DNA from: Brevibacterium atlanticum
GTDB lineage: Bacteria; Actinomycetota; Actinomycetes; Actinomycetales; Brevibacteriaceae
Assembly (NCBI RefSeq): GCF_011617245.1
Contig: NZ_CP050152.1
Coordinates: 744,001 to 808,000, forward strand
DNA: 64,000 nucleotides
Reading direction: 5' to 3'
In this document: piece after piece, positions 61,400 through 64,000 of the stretch
Numbering within the stretch: position 1 is the stretch's first letter
Layout: every line of letters begins with the position of its first letter
Notes under the pieces: generated by a model
The model's input: only the letters and a program-made list of their open reading frames with translations
Told to the model about the DNA's origin: nothing
Databases searched by the model: none
Position numbers and translations under genes: made by a program

Positions 61400-63162
61400 C
61401 AGGCGGCCCCGCCTTCCGACATCGCAGCCAGCTGGGTTCCGGCAGACAGCGACTGACCCAAGGCGACGAAGACATTGTCGACGGTCCCTGTGATGGGCGA
61501 CGCGACTGGGTTCTCCATCTTCATCGCTTCGAGGACGAACAGCGGCTCACCAGCGGTGACGCTGGCACCGGGTTCGACATTGACCTTGACGATCGTGCCC
61601 TGCATGGGAGCCTTGACGGTGCCGTCGAAGGCCGGGCCCGACCGGCGACGGCGCGCGCTCGGTGAGCGGCGGCGACGTTCGCCACCGTCGCTCTCGGATG
61701 TCGACTCGGCCGCTGGGCGGGCGAGCTGCGCGCCAGGATCGTCGGGAAACTGCGGAATGATGTAGAAACGCCCATTGACCTCGACCTCATTGCGAGAGAG
61801 CGTGTCGTCGTCTGCGGTGGAAAAGTCGAAGGAGTTCTCGAGCCACAGCGTGGAGTGGGCGACGGAGCGGAAGTCCGCGGCGTCGATGATTTTGCGGGCA
61901 GCCGGAACCGTCGTCTCGACACCTTCGATGTGCAGTTCGTCGAGCGCCTGCAACAGGCCGTCGATCGCGGCGCCCCGGTCCTGCCCCCAGACGATGAGTT
62001 TGCCGATGAGGCTGTCGTACAGGGGCAGAACCTCATCGCCGCTCTCATAGCCGGTGTCGAAGCGGACGTGTTCGGAAGTCGGAGCCTCGAGCGTGGTGAT
62101 GACACCGGGGGAGGGGACGAAGAGTCCGCCTGCCACGTCTTCGGCGTTGATACGTGCCTCGATGGCCGCACCTACCGGTTGAGGGTTGGTGACAGACTCA
62201 CTCAGGTGCTCGCCTGCGGCGACTCGCAGCTGTTCGGCGACGAGATCGACCTTGGTGACGAGCTCGGTCACCGGATGCTCGACCTGGATGCGTGTGTTCA
62301 TCTCGAGGAAGTAGAAGTTTTCGCCTTCGACGAGGAACTCGACGGTACCCAGTCCCTGGTAGCCGACCGCGTCGGCCAAGCGTGCTGCGGCCGCGCCCAT
62401 GTTCGTGCGCATCGATTCGGACAGCCCCGGCGCGGGCGATTCCTCGATGAGCTTCTGATGCCGGCGCTGAACCGAGCAGTCCCTGTCGCCGAGGGCCGCG
62501 ACGGCGCCGTGCGAATCGGCGACGATCTGGACTTCGACGTGGCGGGCCTTGACGAGGTAGCGCTCGACGAAGACCTCGCCGTTGCCGAAGGCAGCGGTGG
62601 CCTCTCGGACGGCGGCATCGAAAGACTCGACCGCCTCGTCGGGGCCGTTGATGCGGCGCATTCCGCGCCCACCGCCGCCGGCGGAGGCTTTGACGAGGAC
62701 CGGATAGCCGTGCTTCTCTCCGAACTCGAGGACCGCCTCGGCGGATTCGACGGCGCCGTTCGAACCGGGCGCCATGGGGACGTCTGCCCGGGTGGCCACC
62801 TCACGCGAGGCGACCTTATCTCCCATCGTGGAGATCGCGGCGGGAGAGGGTCCGATGAACACCAATCCGGCATCCGCCACGGCTTGGGCGAACCCGGCGT
62901 TCTCCGACAAGAAGCCGTACCCGGGGTGGATGGCGTCAGCACCGGACTTCAGTGCTGCTTCGACGATGGCCTGCGGATTGAGATAGTTCTCGCTGGCGGG
63001 CCCGTCTCCGAGGTCGATGGCCTGGTCGGCACGACGAACGTGCAGGGATGCGGCGTCCGCGCTCGAATGCACAGCGACGGTGGCCACATTGAGGCGGGCG
63101 CACGTGTCGATAATACGTGCGGCGATCTCACCCCGGTTGGCGATGAGGATCTTTGAGAACAT
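61399..63162 (-). CDS. Acyl-CoA carboxylase alpha subunit (biotin carboxylase with BCCP)
   Basis: 587 residues (GGGGAG site). Biotin carboxylase: SKILIANRGEIAARIIDTCA, KASAGGGGRGMRRI (ATP loop), EMNTRIQVEHPVTELV (catalytic Glu/Arg). The C-terminal biotinyl domain has EAMKMENP with Lys548. The linker is Arg/Ser-rich (GERRRRSPSARRRRSG). It carboxylates biotin for transfer to an acyl-CoA by a carboxyltransferase, but no such subunit is in this window; it could lie beyond 64000 or elsewhere. Confidence 0.92.
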   Translation of the reverse strand: MFSKILIANRGEIAARIIDTCARLNVATVAVHSSADAASLHVRRADQAIDLGDGPASENYLNPQAIVEAALKSGADAIHPGYGFLSENAGFAQAVADAGLVFIGPSPAAISTMGDKVASREVATRADVPMAPGSNGAVESAEAVLEFGEKHGYPVLVKASAGGGGRGMRRINGPDEAVESFDAAVREATAAFGNGEVFVERYLVKARHVEVQIVADSHGAVAALGDRDCSVQRRHQKLIEESPAPGLSESMRTNMGAAAARLADAVGYQGLGTVEFLVEGENFYFLEMNTRIQVEHPVTELVTKVDLVAEQLRVAAGEHLSESVTNPQPVGAAIEARINAEDVAGGLFVPSPGVITTLEAPTSEHVRFDTGYESGDEVLPLYDSLIGKLIVWGQDRGAAIDGLLQALDELHIEGVETTVPAARKIIDAADFRSVAHSTLWLENSFDFSTADDDTLSRNEVEVNGRFYIIPQFPDDPGAQLARPAAESTSESDGGERRRRSPSARRRRSGPAFDGTVKAPMQGTIVKVNVEPGASVTAGEPLFVLEAMKMENPVASPITGTVDNVFVALGQSLSAGTQLAAMSEGGAA

Positions 63163-63284
63163 GGGTTAACTCCCCTTCGACGAAGAGCGAATGTGGATGG
63201 ATGCCGATCAGCCTGTTGCCGACCGGTTGGGATTGAGAGGCGTCTGAAGTGTTGGCTCGCGACGCTGGGCGTGGCAGTAGGGCG

Positions 63285-64000
63285 TCAGACCCAGCCGAGC
63301 TGTTCCTTGAGCTCGGACTTCACGAGCTTGCCCGCGGGGGAGCGGGGGAATTCCTCGGCGGTGATGAAGACCATCGTCTTCGGCACCTTGTAGCCGGCCA
63401 GATGTTCGCGCATGAAGGTTCGAAGCTCCGCTTCGGTGGCGGTGAGATCCGAACGCAGCACGACTGCTGCTCGGACTTCCTCGTCCCATTCGGGGTCGGG
63501 AACTCCCACGACTGCCGCCTCGAGGACTGAGGGGTGCAGATAGAGGACCTGCTCCACCTCGGCGGCGTAGACGTTCTCACCGCCGGACTTGATCATCTCC
63601 TTGAGACGGTCGCGGAAGAAGAAATACCCGTGTTCATCGACGACTGCAAGATCTCCTGTGCGCAGCCACCCGTCTCGCAGGGCGTCGGCCGTCTGGTCGG
63701 GTCGTCCGTAGTACTCGAGCATGAGGGACGGGCTGCGGACGCAGATCTCGCCGAGTTCGCCGACGGCGACCTTGTTTCCTTCGAGGTCCTGGAGCTCGAC
63801 GTCGACCATGAGGTAAGGCTGACCGATCGACCCGTCGACTTCGGGGTTGAGCATGTCGTCGGCGAGCAGGCGGGTCACCATCGGTCCGGCTTCGGTGAGT
63901 CCGTAGCGGAAATAGAGATCGACGTCCGGGAGCATCTCGGCGAAGAGCTCTTTGTCCGGCATGCGCAGCAGACCGGCTCCGGTGTGCACGGCCTTGAGGT
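63285..64000 (-). CDS. AMP-forming acyl-CoA synthetase, C-terminal part (cut by window edge)
   Basis: The last 238 codons of an ANL-superfamily ligase. YGLTEAGP (motif A5-like), DGWLRTGDLAVVDEHGYFFF, RLKEMIKSGGENVYAAEVEQ, and the terminal Lys in RSPAGKLVKSEL, which is the adenylation lysine. The frame stays open to the right edge, so the start is outside the window. It activates an acid as acyl-CoA for the carboxylase, lyase and hydratase genes that follow. Confidence 0.92.
   Translation of the reverse strand, partial: LKAVHTGAGLLRMPDKELFAEMLPDVDLYFRYGLTEAGPMVTRLLADDMLNPEVDGSIGQPYLMVDVELQDLEGNKVAVGELGEICVRSPSLMLEYYGRPDQTADALRDGWLRTGDLAVVDEHGYFFFRDRLKEMIKSGGENVYAAEVEQVLYLHPSVLEAAVVGVPDPEWDEEVRAAVVLRSDLTATEAELRTFMREHLAGYKVPKTMVFITAEEFPRSPAGKLVKSELKEQLGWV

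Overview
The window is high-GC, gene-dense actinobacterial DNA. GC-rich third positions, GTG/TTG starts, two LPRTG-terminated 'choice-of-anchor G' surface proteins, a DUF222/HNH (13E12-type) gene and a DUF3151 gene together point to Brevibacterium or a close relative. That is an inference from gene content, not a search. I saw no rRNA, tRNA, prophage, complete insertion sequence or CRISPR array.

Layout. (1) 1-10625: a divergent catabolic cluster. A GntR/FCD regulator, a DUF3500 protein and an MFS permease run left; an FAH-fold hydrolase, an aromatic-acid MFS permease, an FAD hydroxylase, an esterase, a quercetinase-like bicupin and a secreted clan GH-A glycosidase run right. Use of a glycosylated polyphenol or other aromatic ester is a reasonable guess. 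(2) 10681-11937: an MbcA-like antitoxin and RES toxin pair with a palindromic operator. (3) 12135-16509: a DctA-type transporter divergent from a DoxX-like gene and a CitA/CitB-type two-component system. (4) 17009-31413: an envelope and signalling island, with two wall-anchored proteins, an HTTM membrane protein, a copper-amine-oxidase-like lipoprotein, an ECF sigma-like protein fused to a membrane segment and a Pro-rich repeat stalk, and a large LuxR-type regulator. (5) 31721-37049: a histidine phosphatase, then a LysR regulator divergent from a two-subunit CoA-transferase and an MHS transporter. (6) 37099-40276: a DUF222/HNH gene flanked on both sides by degenerate short tandem-repeat arrays. 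(7) 40655-50228: mostly housekeeping genes, including malic enzyme, an ohrR-ohr operon with a clear operator, an SPFH protein, NagB, an epoxide-hydrolase-like enzyme, a family III CoA-transferase fragment-like gene, a GT2 glycosyltransferase, a membrane protein and DUF3151. (8) 50834-64000: a second catabolic region. EthD, AraC, alcohol dehydrogenase, aldehyde dehydrogenase, SDR and EthD genes run right and meet a leftward run of acyl-CoA synthetase, biotin carboxylase/BCCP, CitE-like lyase, MaoC hydratase, MHS transporter, FAH hydrolase and Old Yellow Enzyme.

How they may work together. Region 8 reads as an alcohol to aldehyde to acid to acyl-CoA route followed by carboxylation, hydration and C-C cleavage. 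No carboxyltransferase subunit lies in the window. Region 4 looks like a surface-exposed module in which a membrane-tethered sigma factor could sense wall state or adhesion. The most unusual items are the tethered sigma factor, the amine oxidase with an altered cofactor motif, the DUF3500/bicupin cluster, and the repeat arrays around the HNH gene.
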